Source: Deltaproteobacteria bacterium | GTDB taxonomy: Bacteria; Desulfobacterota; DSM-4660; Desulfatiglandales; B25-G16 | DNA: 6,471 nucleotides | NCBI GenBank assembly: GCA_020348625.1 | Contig: CP070752.1 | Location: 21,511-27,981, forward strand | Reading direction: 5' to 3' | Part shown: piece after piece, positions 5,887 through 6,471 of the stretch | Numbering within the stretch: position 1 is the first letter of the stretch | Layout: every line of letters starts with the position of its first letter | Notes under the pieces: generated by a model | Databases searched by the model: none | Told to the model about the DNA's origin: nothing | What the model saw: only the letters and a program-made list of their open reading frames with translations | Position numbers and translations under genes: made by a program

Positions 5887-6192
5887 ATGTCGAAATTACG
5901 GGACCGCAGCGGAGTTTGGCTCGAATCCCTGGGCCATTTTGTCTGCCGCCACCGCTTTGAGGCTGCCTTGGCTGTTCTTGCTCTGACAGCTGGTCTAGCA
6001 TCACAGTTGCCCAAGCTCAAGATAGACATCTCCAACGAAGGCTTTTTTTTCAGGAGTGATCCTGCCCTCCTTACCTATAATGCCTTCCGAGATCAATTCG
6101 GCCGTGATGAACTGATCATTGCCGCCATAAATTCCGCAGACATTTTCGATGAAAAGTTCCTCTTAAAGCTCAATAAAGTGGGACGGGCATAA
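5887..6192 (+). pseudogene. Truncated MMPL/RND-family exporter (N-terminal fragment)
   Basis: The frame encodes 101 residues, whereas complete members of this family are usually 750-900. The N-terminus is intact: a cytoplasmic start with HRFEAAL, one membrane helix (about 25-42), then the periplasmic opening typical of MMPL/HpnN-like exporters, LKIDISNEGFFFRSDPALLT, followed by FRDQFGRDELIIAAI. Native sequence ends at about residue 98 (LNKV). The last codons and the TAA stop (GRA-stop) come from the 25-bp repeat that begins at 6181. Nothing resembling the rest of an exporter (further helices, second periplasmic domain) is visible in the remaining 266 bases. The weak GAG just before the ATG is the only ribosome-binding-like sequence. 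It is very likely non-functional. It is divergent from the membrane protein gene, which could once have been its partner; that is speculation. Confidence 0.8.
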
Positions 6193-6205
6193 ATAAGTAA
6201 ATAAC
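6181..6205 (+). repeat. 25-bp direct repeat with stops in three frames, copy 2
   Basis: This is identical over all 25 bases to 4041-4065 and lies 2,140 bases downstream of it. It marks the exact breakpoint of the MMPL/RND frame and supplies its stop codon at 6190-6192. The DNA after it differs from that after copy 1. Confidence 0.85.
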
Positions 6206-6277
6206 TTCCTCGTATTGAAAGAAGCTGAGACAAAATTCTGGTTTTTGAATTCTCGAACAGGCGTTATATTCACTTTA

Positions 6278-6324
6278 GCCAGAATCAGCATATTAGCATT
6301 CAGCCATCAGCTCTCAGCTTCCTT
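6278..6324 (+). repeat. 47-bp dispersed repeat, copy B
   Basis: Matches 2529-2575 at 42 of 47 positions in the same orientation. It starts 72 bases after the second 25-bp repeat, so two repeat families meet downstream of the broken exporter gene. Confidence 0.75.
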
Positions 6325-6363
6325 CATGAGTTCTATTGCATTAAGCGTTGCTATGAGACATGA

Positions 6364-6471
6364 GATGGAGCAGGCTACCCCGTTGCACCGACTGAAGTAA
6401 AAGCCTTGCTGTTTCAATTACGAAAAGAAACCTGGACTTTCTTCGAGTTGCAGATTTTGGCAAGAAGTGTC
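6364..6471 (+). other. Open frame running off the right edge, uncertain
   Basis: After TGA at 6361-6363, this frame stays open for 36 codons to the window end. It reads in part GYPVAPTEVKALLFQLRK and then ETWTFFELQILARSV, which has protein-like composition. There is no ATG or clear ribosome binding site, so it would be the tail of a broken gene or begin at the TTG near 6404. The opposite strand is also open over much of the same stretch, so the coding strand is undecided. Confidence 0.2.

Noticed and set aside
4041..6205. Composite transposon bounded by the 25-bp repeats
   Set aside because: There is no transposase between the copies, 25 bp is long for a target duplication, and the flanks give no terminal inverted repeats.

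Overview
The window looks like an accessory, repeat-scarred stretch of a Gram-negative bacterial chromosome. Two of its four full-length genes carry lipoprotein signal peptides with clear lipoboxes. The GC content is middling by eye, and the gene types (small CxxC protein, M6-protease-like lipoprotein, MMPL/RND exporter) suggest a Desulfobacterota/deltaproteobacterial-type genome. That assignment is inference; no rRNA, tRNA or marker gene is present.

Layout, left to right. (1) 1-206: the C-terminal end of an unidentified protein. (2) 207-671: a gene-poor stretch with a 53-bp repeat copy, a GC-rich 8-mer tandem repeat and a small hairpin. (3) 672-968: a small cytosolic protein with CxxC...C...H residues that could bind metal. 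(4) 1107-1205: the tail of a small antitoxin-like gene, carrying the second copy of the 53-bp repeat. (5) 1237-2319, minus strand: a lipoprotein of the metallo-beta-lactamase fold, NAPE-PLD/UlaG-like branch. (6) 2320-2796: a spacer with a plausible promoter for (5), a hairpin and one copy of a 47-bp dispersed repeat. (7) 2797-4029: a lipoprotein resembling M6-family metalloproteases in which the expected HExxH site reads YALPK. (8) 4041-4065 and 6181-6205: an exact 25-bp direct repeat that carries TAA stops in all three forward frames. (9) 4066-4622: a repeat-littered, non-coding stretch. (10) 4623-5747, minus strand: a polytopic membrane protein of unknown function, with an uncertain start. 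(11) 5887-6192: the first ~98 residues of an MMPL/RND exporter, cut off exactly at the second 25-bp repeat. (12) 6206-6471: a second 47-bp repeat copy and an open frame leaving the window.

The intact genes do not form an operon: they are single, widely spaced, and change strand. No CRISPR array, transposase, integrase or defence cassette is visible. The most unusual points are the M6-like lipoprotein with a lost catalytic motif, the all-frame-stop 25-mer that truncates the exporter gene, the glutamine at an expected metal-ligand position of the MBL-fold lipoprotein, and the ambiguous, poly-G-containing start of the membrane protein gene.
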